Below, one piece after another: positions 29,182-37,737 of a stretch of 64,000 nt of DNA (position 1 is the first letter of the stretch; each line of letters opens with the position of its first letter). This stretch comes from Roseiarcus sp963820775 (GTDB lineage: Bacteria > Pseudomonadota > Alphaproteobacteria > Rhizobiales > Beijerinckiaceae): NCBI GenBank assembly GCA_963820775.1, contig CAWGBF010000015.1:62001-126000 (forward strand), in the 5' to 3' direction. The position numbers were made by a program, and so were the translations under genes. The notes beneath the pieces are model-generated. The model was not told the origin of the DNA. It searched no databases and saw nothing but the letters and a program-made list of their open reading frames with translations.

Positions 29182-31578
29182 TCAAGGGCCGGATAGAGCT
29201 GCTTCGCGGAGGAAAGCGCGGTTAGGAGTGTCAAACATTTGGTTCGGGTCGAACTTGGCTCTCACCGCTTCAAACTCGTCCCATTCTGGAAACACGCTTC
29301 GCAGATATTCGACATCCTGGCGCTTATGGAGCTTGCCCCAGTGCGGCCGCCCGCCCAAGCGCATCATGACGTCTTCGAAAGGATCGAAGACCGAGAGCTT
29401 GATCGCCTCGCCCACGAACCAATAGGTGTTAAAGAGTACTGCGTCTTGGCCGGAGTTCGGGCCGAGATAGGATTGCTCCGAAGCTTTGAGAAACTTCATC
29501 TCCATAACCTGGGCCGGATTCAGCTTCGCGAAGTCTGATGCCCGCAGGCGCTCAATCGCGAGCGGCGCTTGCGAGGCGGCGAGGGAATATTGCATCGTCA
29601 CCCCGACGTCTCGCGGCCTTTCGCTTTTAAGGCTCTTCGCGGCCCGCTCGAGCGGCGGGTAGTAGCTCGCGATCCGACGAAAGGCCGCCTTCGCCCGGCG
29701 GAGGCCCGTGGATTTCGCGATCTGATCGCCCCAGTACGGCCCGTCCCCCGTCACGTACGCTCTGAATCCTTTTTGCGGCTCGACGCTTGTCTCGAGGCAT
29801 TTCAGAACGACGGTATCCGCGCCAAAACTCCAATGTCCCCAAATGTGTTCATACTGCTCCGACAGCTTGGGCATGCGAACGAGGAAATCATCGACGGTCA
29901 TCGAAAGTTCTTCGAACCGGACCCACGGCATTGCAATGGCCTGAAGCTCGAGTTCGACGATGATCCCAAGCCACCCGACCGCCACATTGGCCGCGCGCCT
30001 CTCTTCCGGCGTGCTGCTTGAATCGATCTTTCTCACTTCGCCGGACGGAAGAACTACGCTCAAGGACTGCACGAAATCCGAAACCGTGCCCCATCGGGGA
30101 CTCGTGCCGTGGGTGGCGGTCGCCACCGCTGCGCCGATCGAACATTCAGTTAGGAAAGGCAGGGACGGCAGGGAAAGGCCCGACCCGGCGAGAAAGCGCG
30201 TCAGGTCGCCGATGCGGACGCCGCCCTCCACGACAATCCTGCTCGTGACCGGATCCAATCTTCCGATGCGATTGAGCCCCTTGAGCCGAATGGCCACATC
30301 ATCGACAAGGATTTCCGGGCCTTGAGAATATCCGTTGCCAAACGCTCTCACCTTCAAGCCGGAACGGCCTGCGGCGGCGACCGCGTTGCTGACATCCTCG
30401 ACGCTGGCGCACTCGACAACCCGCCGCGGCTGAAAGGACAAGAAGTCGCCATAGGCCTTCAGGGTCTGCGTGCGACCGTGAACCACCGGGGCGTGGACCA
30501 GCGGCGGAAGCGTGGCCGGCTTCACTGGCCGCTTGAGCCTGCTCGATTCGAGCATGGCCTCGACGACGGCGACGTCCCGCAGGGCTTGGACCGGAGAACT
30601 AACCAACGCCGCGCCGTTTTGGACGGCGTCAATGCAGTGAGAAAGGGTCTCGTAAACGCCGCCCGGCACGAAGAGATCGTCCATGACCGGAATGAAGCGC
30701 CTTCCGCCCTTGGTCTGGATGCGTATCCAGTTGTGACGAAAATCGCGCGGACTAAAGCGATTAAATCCGGCGAGCAGCGTCCCGTTCGAACCCGTCAACC
30801 GGAGACCCTGGTCTCCCGCTGGAAAGGGCGCGGCGAAAGTCAGGCGGTACGCCCCTTCGGGGCCGCCGGCGAAGGAGAGGATCGCGGTGACGCTGTCCGG
30901 AGGCGGCAGATAGGGAACGCGCTGGCTCACCGACGCGCTGACTTCCTCGATCTCGCCAACGATCTTTCGCAACAATGCGATGAAATGAACGCCGGAATCG
31001 AGCGTGTGACCCCCCTTATAATCCGGGGACGCCCGCCATCCCAGATTGTCCGGCTTTTGGAACGAGAGATAGGTAAAATCGGCGAAGCGAATCTCGCCGA
31101 GCGCGCCGCTTGCAACGATCTCCTCAACCATTTTGGTGGTCTTCTTGAAGCGCCAATTCTCGGCGACCGCCCAGAGGGCCGGCCGCTCGAGACGGGCGTG
31201 ATGCTCCATCAGCTCAATGCCGCGGGCCACTGACGGCGCGCATGGTTTCTCGCTGATCACATGCTTGGCGGCGGCTAGAAAAAGCTCGATCGCGTCAGGC
31301 ATGACGCCGATTGGCAGCACCAAGTCTACAAGATCGACGTCCGGATCTTCTGCAACTTCATCAAGCGATAGGTAATGCTTGAGATTTTGGCGTGAATACA
31401 AACGGTTTGCGCGCGCGACGGACCCTTGAGATCGGCTGCAAAACCCGACAAGTCGTATTCGGCCCTCTTCTTCCAGTCGCCTGAGGGCTGGAATGTGAGC
31501 AACGCCAGCAAACCAACCGCAACCCACCAGGACAACACGGACAGGTGTCGGCATGAAACGCCTCAAAGGTCGGAGCAA
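29182..31578 (-). CDS. Fusion of Gfo/Idh/MocA oxidoreductase with FAD-linked ALO-type oxidoreductase
   Basis: 798 residues (790 from ATG 31554). Residues 12-130 form a Rossmann domain with VVLVGCGWFAGVAHIPAL and the EKP motif (110-112) of Gfo/Idh/MocA dehydrogenases, followed by their alpha/beta domain to about 355. From about 380 to 555 lies a PCMH-type FAD-binding domain (GLKVRAFGNGYSQG, AAVATATHGTSPRWG), and from 560 to the end an ALO domain with GGRPHWGKLH. The place of the covalent-FAD His in the GHSxS motif is Tyr (NGYSQ), so FAD is probably held non-covalently. Each half is of normal length, so this is a true two-enzyme fusion, perhaps oxidising a sugar and then a lactone. The frame is continuous. 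Confidence 0.85.
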   Translation of the reverse strand: MLRPLRRFMPTPVRVVLVGCGWFAGVAHIPALRRLEEEGRIRLVGFCSRSQGSVARANRLYSRQNLKHYLSLDEVAEDPDVDLVDLVLPIGVMPDAIELFLAAAKHVISEKPCAPSVARGIELMEHHARLERPALWAVAENWRFKKTTKMVEEIVASGALGEIRFADFTYLSFQKPDNLGWRASPDYKGGHTLDSGVHFIALLRKIVGEIEEVSASVSQRVPYLPPPDSVTAILSFAGGPEGAYRLTFAAPFPAGDQGLRLTGSNGTLLAGFNRFSPRDFRHNWIRIQTKGGRRFIPVMDDLFVPGGVYETLSHCIDAVQNGAALVSSPVQALRDVAVVEAMLESSRLKRPVKPATLPPLVHAPVVHGRTQTLKAYGDFLSFQPRRVVECASVEDVSNAVAAAGRSGLKVRAFGNGYSQGPEILVDDVAIRLKGLNRIGRLDPVTSRIVVEGGVRIGDLTRFLAGSGLSLPSLPFLTECSIGAAVATATHGTSPRWGTVSDFVQSLSVVLPSGEVRKIDSSSTPEERRAANVAVGWLGIIVELELQAIAMPWVRFEELSMTVDDFLVRMPKLSEQYEHIWGHWSFGADTVVLKCLETSVEPQKGFRAYVTGDGPYWGDQIAKSTGLRRAKAAFRRIASYYPPLERAAKSLKSERPRDVGVTMQYSLAASQAPLAIERLRASDFAKLNPAQVMEMKFLKASEQSYLGPNSGQDAVLFNTYWFVGEAIKLSVFDPFEDVMMRLGGRPHWGKLHKRQDVEYLRSVFPEWDEFEAVRAKFDPNQMFDTPNRAFLREAALSGP

Positions 31579-31931
31579 GGGGAACGGCCGGAGCGAAGCT
31601 ACAATACCCGCGCTGAGCCAGGGTGCGCAATTCGCCGCGCTTGCGCCTTGGGCCCTCGCGGTGTGAGCGCGCCGGTCGAATTTTCGATCGTCGCAGGCTT
31701 CGAACTCACAACCGGAGGATCAGCGTACAATCTGGGTATTTCTGCCTATTGCCGGATGCTGCGATGCGGGATTACAACCAAGCCGCACGTAGAGTAATTG
31801 CGGCCCCAAGATCAAATCTGGGACAATTGTTAATAGCATTTATCAGTAGACCTTAGGTTTACATCATGAACATCTCGCCCAAGGAACCATCCATCCGCGG
31901 CCTCTAGGGCCGCGTCGCGGGGAGAAACGCG
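31579..31931. other. Intergenic between fusion gene and PEP-CTERM gene
   Basis: No gene recognised. The part at 31826-31870 is AT-rich and likely contains the PEP-CTERM gene promoter, but a clear -35/-10 pair was not fixed. Confidence 0.4.
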
Positions 31932-32817
31932 ATGTCCAGGACACACGCAAAACTTGCAATTTCGGCGGCGCTGATCGGTTTGCTTCCCGCCGCCCCGGCG
32001 ATTGCCGACACAACCTTCTTCAGCACTGGAGCTCCGGACGGGAAAATAGCGACCGCCACCCGTCCTGAGAGCGCCGTAAAATTTGAGATCGAGTTCGGCC
32101 GACGACTTCGTTCTCACGCATGGCGCTTCAATCACCGACGCGACCTTCACCGGCCTGATCCCGACCGGAGCTAGCCCTACGAAAGTCATCGTCGAAATCT
32201 ACCGGGTATTTCCGAAGAATTCGGATGTCGGGCGGACTAGTGGGGCGCCAGTGTTCTCGACCGATCAAGTGCCAACGCGCGCCAATTCTCCGTCCGACAA
32301 TGCACTCGACGAACGCGACGTCAGCGAGACGTTCTCGACCACCGTCCTGAACCCCAGTTTCACCGTGGCCAACTCAGTGAAACCCGGACCCGGCACCATC
32401 AATCCCAAACCGGACCAAACCACCGGCGGCAATGGGATGGTCACGGGCGTGGAGGTGGAGTTTGACGTGACCTTCGCCGAGCCCTTCCTCCTCCCCGCCG
32501 ACCACTATTTCTTCGTGCCCCAGGTCCTATTGGACACCGGCGACTTCCTTTGGCTGTCGGCGGCGAAGACGATTCCTGCCCCCGCCGACCTGCAGAGCTG
32601 GACCCGCGATAAAATTTCCCCCAACAACCTCGAGCCCGACTGGCTACGCGTGGGCACGGACATCGTGGGCGGCACGCCGGCCCCGAACTTCAACGCCGCA
32701 TTCTCCCTCAGCACGATTCCCGAGCCTTCGACCTGGGCCATGATGCTGCTCGGCTTCGCTGGGCTCGGTTTCGCCGGCTGGCTCCGGGCCAGAAGGGCCA
32801 GCCCCGCCAGCGCGTGA
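31932..32817 (+). pseudogene. PEP-CTERM sorting-domain protein, frameshifted
   Basis: ATG 31932 starts a signal peptide (KLAISAALIGLLPAAPAIAD). After KFEIE near 32090 the frame changes, and the mature protein continues as SSADDFVLTHGASITDATF to the stop at 32815-32817. The C-terminus has the PEP-CTERM signal IPEPSTWAMMLLGFAGLG followed by a basic tail, which is recognised by an exosortase and links the protein to exopolysaccharide export. One indel explains the break. No exosortase gene is in the window. Confidence 0.82.
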
Positions 32818-32862
32818 ACCACCCGAAAGCGGCCGAAGCCGCTTTCGATTGACGTAGCCCGC

Positions 32863-33327
32863 TTATCCTTCCTCCAGCGCTTCGGCCGCCAGAGCCAGGC
32901 GCCGGGCGGCCTCCGGGTCGAGGCGCTTGGCCAGTTCGCGATGCGCGCGCCTCCAGTGGCCAAGCCCCGCCTTGAGGCTATGCGCCCCTTTATCCGTGAG
33001 CCATACCGCGCGCCGGCGCGCGTCCCGGTCGCCGGCCGCGATCTCGACCAGCCCGGCGGCTTCGAGCACCTGCAGATTGCGCGACAGCGTCGACTGGTCG
33101 AGCCCGGTTCGCTGGGCGAGGTCGCTTAAGGTATCGTCGCGCGCCGCGGCGATCTGCGCCATCAGACCGAACTGGACGAGGCTCAGGTTCGAATCCTGCA
33201 TGCGCCGATTGAGGAAGCCCGTGATCCGGCGCGCCGCGAGCCGGGCGTTCCATCCGGCGCAGGCGTCGACCGCCGCGCGCGCTTCGGCGGCGAGCGTCTC
33301 GCGCAGCGGTTGCTCTGGCGTCGGCAT
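32863..33327 (-). CDS. MarR family transcriptional regulator
   Basis: 154 residues with a winged HTH: LSLVQFGLMAQIAAARDDTL, then DLAQRTGLDQSTLSRNLQVL, and the wing VEIAAGDRDARRRAVWLTDKG. It faces the thioesterase gene across a 49-base gap that holds a perfect inverted repeat (33334-33360), so it probably represses both itself and that gene. The ligand is unknown. Confidence 0.92.
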   Translation of the reverse strand: MPTPEQPLRETLAAEARAAVDACAGWNARLAARRITGFLNRRMQDSNLSLVQFGLMAQIAAARDDTLSDLAQRTGLDQSTLSRNLQVLEAAGLVEIAAGDRDARRRAVWLTDKGAHSLKAGLGHWRRAHRELAKRLDPEAARRLALAAEALEEG

Positions 33328-33333
33328 CTATGT

Positions 33334-33360
33334 ATGCATATACATTATTTGTATATGCAT
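33334..33360. promoter_or_regulatory. MarR-type operator palindrome
   Basis: Two perfect 11-bp arms, ATGCATATACA (33334-33344) and TGTATATGCAT (33350-33360), with a 5-base spacer. It sits between the divergent MarR and thioesterase genes, 7 bases from the MarR start and 16 bases before the thioesterase start. Size and symmetry fit a MarR dimer site. Confidence 0.8.
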
Positions 33361-33376
33361 GCATAGGAGAAAGACG

Positions 33377-33892
33377 ATGCCGACCCCTGCGCCGCGCGCT
33401 TACGGCGTGGCAGATCCCGCCGAGGTGCGGCTGATGTCGGGACGGGAGTTCCTCCAGGCGATGATGGACGGCCGCCTGCCAGCGCCTCCGATCATGAAGA
33501 CAATGTCGTGCTGGCTCACTGAGATCGGCGACGGCCTCGCCGTCTTCGAGGGCGACGCCGGACCGCACCTCCTGAACCCGCTGGGAATCGTACATGGCGG
33601 CTGGGCGATGACGCTTATCGACAGCGCGGCCGGTTGCGCCGCCCACACCCTGGTCCCGGTGGGGAGCAGCTACACGACGATTGAGACCAAAGTGAATTTC
33701 TCCAGGCCGATCGCCAAGGATACGGGTCGCGTCCGCGCCGAAGGGCGCGCGGTCGGCCGTGGGCGGCGCATCATCTCCTGCGAGGCGCGGGTGGTCGACG
33801 CCAAGGGCCGGCTTCTTGCGCATGGGACCTCGACCCTGATGGTCCTGCCCGGCGGCGACGCGCCTGCGAAGCCTGCGCCGGAGGCGGGTTAG
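33377..33892 (+). CDS. PaaI-family hotdog thioesterase
   Basis: 171 residues. LGIVHGGWAMTLIDSAAGCA is the hotdog-fold thioesterase motif with the catalytic Asp, followed by VNFSRPIAKDTGRVRAEG. It probably hydrolyses an acyl- or aryl-CoA in the cytoplasm. ATG 33377 has AGGAGA directly upstream. Regulation by the divergent MarR protein is likely, because the operator lies just before it. Confidence 0.9.
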   Translation: MPTPAPRAYGVADPAEVRLMSGREFLQAMMDGRLPAPPIMKTMSCWLTEIGDGLAVFEGDAGPHLLNPLGIVHGGWAMTLIDSAAGCAAHTLVPVGSSYTTIETKVNFSRPIAKDTGRVRAEGRAVGRGRRIISCEARVVDAKGRLLAHGTSTLMVLPGGDAPAKPAPEAG

Positions 33893-34146
33893 CCTGCTCG
33901 GCGGCTGGTCACGGTCACATGAACCGGACCCGAACGCACGCGGATCTAGGCGCATGGGCACGCTCGTATTGTCACATGTGAGCGCCATGCTGACACACGC
34001 ACACGTGTGGTGAGATAATCGCAGCGCCAGCCTGGACGAGAAAATCATTCACGCCGTCGGCGTCGTGTTCTAAGAACGCGACCCTAAAAGGGCGTCGATT
34101 TTGAAATGAGCGCCGCCGCGCCCACCGCAACCGGAGGAGATCCAAT

Positions 34147-34512
34147 ATGAGGACGTTGACCTGCATCGCTGCGCTCAGCGCGGCTCTGCTGATGACCCAT
34201 TCCGCCTTCGCCGCCTCCGCGGTCGTCAAGGCCTGCAGGACGGACATCAAGGCGCAATGCGGCGACGGGATGAAGTCAGGCGGCGCCGCGCTCAAGGACT
34301 GCATGAAGAAGCATTTCTCCGACCTGTCCGAGGACTGTCAGGTGGCGATCATCCGCGCGGCTGCGGCTGGCAAGGCCTGCAGGACAGACGCCAAGAAGCT
34401 CTGCGCCGACGCCAAGCCGGGCAAGGGGACGGAGTGCCTGAAGTCGCATGCGGCCGACCTCAGCGATGCGTGCAAGGAAGCAATGGCCAAGGCCCAAGCC
34501 GGCGGAAAGTAG
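34147..34512 (+). CDS. Small secreted cysteine-rich repeat protein
   Basis: 121 residues. A signal peptide ends near SAFAAS. The mature part has two repeats of about 45 residues: ACRTDIKAQCGDG ... LKDCMKKHFSDLSEDCQ and ACRTDAKKLCADA ... ECLKSHAADLSDACK. Each repeat has four cysteines in the same spacing, the pattern of the cysteine-rich (GLG1-type) repeat, which is likely disulphide-bonded in the periplasm. ATG 34147 follows GGAGGAGATCC. No function is known. Confidence 0.8.
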   Translation: MRTLTCIAALSAALLMTHSAFAASAVVKACRTDIKAQCGDGMKSGGAALKDCMKKHFSDLSEDCQVAIIRAAAAGKACRTDAKKLCADAKPGKGTECLKSHAADLSDACKEAMAKAQAGGK

Positions 34513-34617
34513 GGAAACTACGGCTCGGCTAAACGGCGGCGCGCTCGCTTCACTTGACAAGCAGGCGTCGCCCCTGCACGCCGAGGCTTGGCGAATTCAA
34601 TCGCCAGGAGACTATCG

Positions 34618-34848
34618 ATGAAAATGATTGCTTCCGGCCTGCTGGTCCTCGGCCTGTTCGCCGTCCAAGTCTCTAGGGCCGATGCCGCCGCCTGCGCCGC
34701 TGGTCGCTATCACGCAGGGTGCGTCGGACCGCGTGGCGCTGTCGCGACGACCCACCGCCCATACGGCTACCATGGCGCCGCCGCGGTGGTGCGCCCTGCT
34801 TATGGCGCGCACTGCTACTGGCGCGCCGGCGTGCGCGTCTGCCGCTAA
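34618..34848 (+). CDS. Small secreted protein of unknown function
   Basis: 76 residues from ATG 34618 (AGGAG 9 bases upstream); a longer form from 34588 is in frame. Signal peptide MKMIASGLLVLGLFAVQVSR to about ADA, then a His/Tyr/Cys-rich mature part (GRYHAGCVGPRG, HCYWRAGVRVCR). I do not recognise it. It follows the cysteine-rich gene by about 100 bases and could be co-expressed. Confidence 0.6.
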   Translation: MKMIASGLLVLGLFAVQVSRADAAACAAGRYHAGCVGPRGAVATTHRPYGYHGAAAVVRPAYGAHCYWRAGVRVCR

Positions 34849-35029
34849 AAGGGCGGGTGAGCGGAGCGCAGGCTCAGGCGCCGCTCGCGATCGCGGGCCG
34901 TTCGCCGCGCCGCACGCATTCTTGCAGCGTGCGGCGGGAAGCTCTCGCGGCGGTTGCGCGCTTCACCCGACTTCGCGGGGCTCGGATTGGCCAAGACCGT
35001 AATGACGCGCCTGAAGGGGAACGTCCAAA

Positions 35030-35452
35030 TTGGCCCTGGTCACCGATATCGATCAACTGAGCGCAGCCATAGGCCACGCGACGGCGCCAGCGTTCATGCT
35101 GGGCGCGCTAGCTGCGTTCTTGTCGATTCTCATAGCGCGCCTGGAGCGGGTCGCCGACAAGATCCGGGCGCTGCGCTCGCCCGACGCCGCCGCGGTCGAT
35201 CCATCAGGGGCGATCGCCGCTTCGTTCTCGCGGCGAATGGCCCTCCTGAGCCGCGCAATTTATTTCGCAGTGCTCAGCGCTCTCACGACCGCCGCGCTCC
35301 TGATGTCGGCATTTGTCGCCGCTCTAACCGGCGTCGGCCATGCCCGCTTCATCGCCTTGGCGTTCGCCGTATCACTGGCGCTACTGATGGCCTCGCTGGT
35401 CGAGTTGACCCGTGAGATTCGCGTCTACATGGCCAACATGCATCTCGAATGA
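35030..35452 (+). CDS. DUF2721 family membrane protein
   Basis: 140 residues, TTG start at 35030 with GAAGGGGA about 12 bases upstream. An N-terminal hydrophobic stretch (APAFMLGALAAFLSILIARL) is followed by two close helices (YFAVLSALTTAALLMSAFVA and ARFIALAFAVSLALLMASLV) and the polar tail ELTREIRVYMANMHLE, as is typical of DUF2721. The role of the family is unknown. Confidence 0.78.
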   Translation: MALVTDIDQLSAAIGHATAPAFMLGALAAFLSILIARLERVADKIRALRSPDAAAVDPSGAIAASFSRRMALLSRAIYFAVLSALTTAALLMSAFVAALTGVGHARFIALAFAVSLALLMASLVELTREIRVYMANMHLE

Positions 35453-35716
35453 TCGCGGCCGTCCTTATTTTTCGCGCCGGGCTCGGGAATCTGCTTTCTG
35501 CGCCGGATATGGTAAAGAGTTGCTTGAGGAATCTTCCGGGTAATGGGCAGAAAGTGCGAAGCCACGATTTAAGCCGGGAAAACGGCGATCACACGCGCAG
35601 CGCGCGACGCGAACAGGCAAATTGCTGACGGCGCCTCCAGATGGGATTTCCCCCGCGGGCTGGCGCGCGGGATACGCCCTACGCCGTCACCAAATCGCAG
35701 ACAAAGGAACGCCTCC
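35453..35716. other. Intergenic, nothing recognised
   Basis: No supported gene between the DUF2721 gene and the small proline-rich gene. Confidence 0.4.
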
Positions 35717-35959
35717 ATGAAGGCCAATGCCGTTCGATTTGCCGCTGGGCTAGCGCTGGTCGCTTTCGTTGCGCCGTTTCCCGCCTCTGGCCAATTTTTT
35801 CCTCCCGCGCTGATCATCGTCCCGCCGCCGGCTCAAAATTACGCCGCGCCGAGGCCTGCGCCAAAGCCGCCGCCCGACAAGCCGAAACCAACGGCCGACA
35901 CGCCCCCGCCGGCAAAGCCGACGGGGCACTATCAAGGCCAGACATACGTGCCGGATTAG
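35717..35959 (+). CDS. Small secreted proline-rich protein
   Basis: 80 residues from ATG 35717. A signal peptide (RFAAGLALVAFVAPFPASG) is followed by a Pro/Lys-rich linker (PRPAPKPPPDKPKPT ... DTPPPAKPTG) and the short tail HYQGQTYVPD. No known domain. It may be a wall or envelope linker peptide. Convergent with the AapJ-like gene. Confidence 0.6.
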   Translation: MKANAVRFAAGLALVAFVAPFPASGQFFPPALIIVPPPAQNYAAPRPAPKPPPDKPKPTADTPPPAKPTGHYQGQTYVPD

Positions 35960-36003
35960 GCCGCCGCCAAAGGCGGCGAACCGATCGTCGCAAGCGCGCG
36001 GCG

Positions 36004-37020
36004 CTAGCGGATCGGCGGAGCGTATTGAATGCCGCCGTTGCTCCACAATTCATTCAAGCCCCGGGGAATTCCCAGCTTTGAATGCGCACCGACGTTGCGG
36101 TCGAACACTTCGGCGTAATTGCCGACCTCTCGGATGACGCGCACGGCCCAGTCTTGGGTTAGGCCGAACGGCTTGCCGAAATCCCCCTCCGTCCCCACCA
36201 GCCGCTTGACCGCGGGCTTCTGCGACTTCAGCGCGTCATCGATCGTTTTCGAGCTGACGCCGAGCTCCTCGGCGTTGATCATCGCGAAGTTCACCCACTT
36301 GACGATATTGAACCATTGCATGTCGTCCTGCCTGACGACAGGACCGAGCGGCTCCTTCGAGATGATGTCGGGCAGGATCATGCTGTCGCCCGGCTTCGGC
36401 AGCTGCTGGCGCATGGCGAACAGCCCCGAGGCGTCCGTGGTTAGAACGTCGCATTTCCCGGCCTGGTAGGCGGCGATCATGGCGTCGGCGCTTGCCTCAT
36501 GGACGGTCTCGTACTTCATATGATTGGTTTCAAAGAAATCGACAAAATTGGGCTCGGTCGTCGTGCCGGCCTGCACACAGACCTTGCTGCCGTCGAGTTC
36601 GAGCGCCGATTGGAAGTTGCGGCTTTTGGGGACAAGAAACGCCTGCCCGTCGTAATAGGTCACACCGGTGAACACGACGCCGTCGTCGCCTTCGCGGCCC
36701 ATCGTCCAGGTCGAATTGCGCGACAGCACGTCGATCTGCTTGTTCTTCAGGGCGTCGAACCGATCTGAGGCCGACAGCGGCACGTACTGCACCTTTGACG
36801 GATCGTTGAAGATCGCCGCCGCGACGGCACGACAGAAATCGACGTCGAACCCGGACCATTGGCCATTGGCGTCCTTGCTCGCAAAGCCCTCGAGACCAGG
36901 GTTTACGCCGCAGACGAGCGAGCCCCGATCCTGGACAGTCTTGAGCGTCTGGGATTGGGCGGCGACGCTGACCGTCAGCGCCGCTGCGAGGCCGAGGACA
37001 ACCGGGATCATCTTGCGCAT
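36004..37020 (-). CDS. General L-amino-acid ABC transporter substrate-binding protein (AapJ-like)
   Basis: 338 residues of the solute-binding family 3. A signal peptide ends near AAQSQT; the N-terminal lobe has DRGSLVCGVNPGLEGFAS, and ASDRFDALKNKQIDVLSRNS is typical of AapJ. It captures amino acids in the periplasm for an AapQMP transporter, but no permease or ATPase gene stands beside it: an L,D-transpeptidase follows on the upstream side. It is therefore an orphan in this window. Confidence 0.92.
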   Translation of the reverse strand: MRKMIPVVLGLAAALTVSVAAQSQTLKTVQDRGSLVCGVNPGLEGFASKDANGQWSGFDVDFCRAVAAAIFNDPSKVQYVPLSASDRFDALKNKQIDVLSRNSTWTMGREGDDGVVFTGVTYYDGQAFLVPKSRNFQSALELDGSKVCVQAGTTTEPNFVDFFETNHMKYETVHEASADAMIAAYQAGKCDVLTTDASGLFAMRQQLPKPGDSMILPDIISKEPLGPVVRQDDMQWFNIVKWVNFAMINAEELGVSSKTIDDALKSQKPAVKRLVGTEGDFGKPFGLTQDWAVRVIREVGNYAEVFDRNVGAHSKLGIPRGLNELWSNGGIQYAPPIR

Positions 37021-37062
37021 GACCAGTCTCGATTTCGTTTCGGGGCTCAGCCGGCGAGCGGT

Positions 37063-37686
37063 TTAGAGCGCGACCGCCTGCTTGATGATAACCTTGGTGC
37101 CGACCGGCACGCGGCCATAGAGGTCGATCACGTCCTCGTTGACCAGGCGGAAACAGCCCGACGAGACCGCATGACCGATCGTCTGCGGCTGGTTGGTGCC
37201 GTGGATGCGATAGACGGTCGCGCCGAGGTACATCGCGCGCGCGCCCAGCGGATTGCCCGGACCGCCGGCCATGAAACGCGGCAGATAGGGCTGGCGCTCG
37301 ATCATTTCCGGCGGCGGGCGCCAATCCGGCCATTCCTGCTTGCGCGCGATTTTCTGCAAGCCAGACCACTGGAAGCCGTCGCGGCCGACGCCGATGCCAT
37401 AGCGCAGCGCGCGATTGTCGGGTTGCACCAGGTAGAGGAACCGCGACTTGGTGTCGATGATGATCGTCCCTGGCGGCTCGGGGGTGCGGAAGAACACCTC
37501 CTGCTTCTCATAGGCGCCAGTAAGCTCCTCTTCACCCGGCGACGGCTGATAGCCGGGCTGGTCGACGACATTCATCTCGTCCTGACCTGGGGTCTGGGCT
37601 CCGGCTCCCCCCGCGCCCGCGCCCGCGAGAACCGCCAGCGCCGCGCCAAGCGCAACCCGCAATAACAAACCCGCTCGAATCATCAT
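37063..37686 (-). CDS. L,D-transpeptidase (YkuD domain)
   Basis: 207 residues. A signal peptide ends near GGAGAQ. The YkuD catalytic motif is present: IHGTNQPQTIGHAVSSGCFR with His162, Ser176 and catalytic Cys178. It makes 3-3 peptidoglycan cross-links or anchors proteins to the wall in the periplasm. It lies 42 bases upstream (on the minus strand) of the AapJ-like gene. Confidence 0.92.
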   Translation of the reverse strand: MMIRAGLLLRVALGAALAVLAGAGAGGAGAQTPGQDEMNVVDQPGYQPSPGEEELTGAYEKQEVFFRTPEPPGTIIIDTKSRFLYLVQPDNRALRYGIGVGRDGFQWSGLQKIARKQEWPDWRPPPEMIERQPYLPRFMAGGPGNPLGARAMYLGATVYRIHGTNQPQTIGHAVSSGCFRLVNEDVIDLYGRVPVGTKVIIKQAVAL

Positions 37687-37737
37687 GCACGCTCCGTCGA
37701 TAGAAAAATGAGGCCGAGTTCCAGAATGGATCGCTGA

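Noticed and set aside
33960..34015. CACATGTG and CACACGTGTG palindromes as an operator
   Set aside because: Short, no clear promoter near them, and the next gene starts over 130 bases downstream; could be chance.
34588..34617. Longer start of the small secreted protein
   Set aside because: The added residues (MANSIARRLS) precede a complete signal peptide, and the SD points to ATG 34618.
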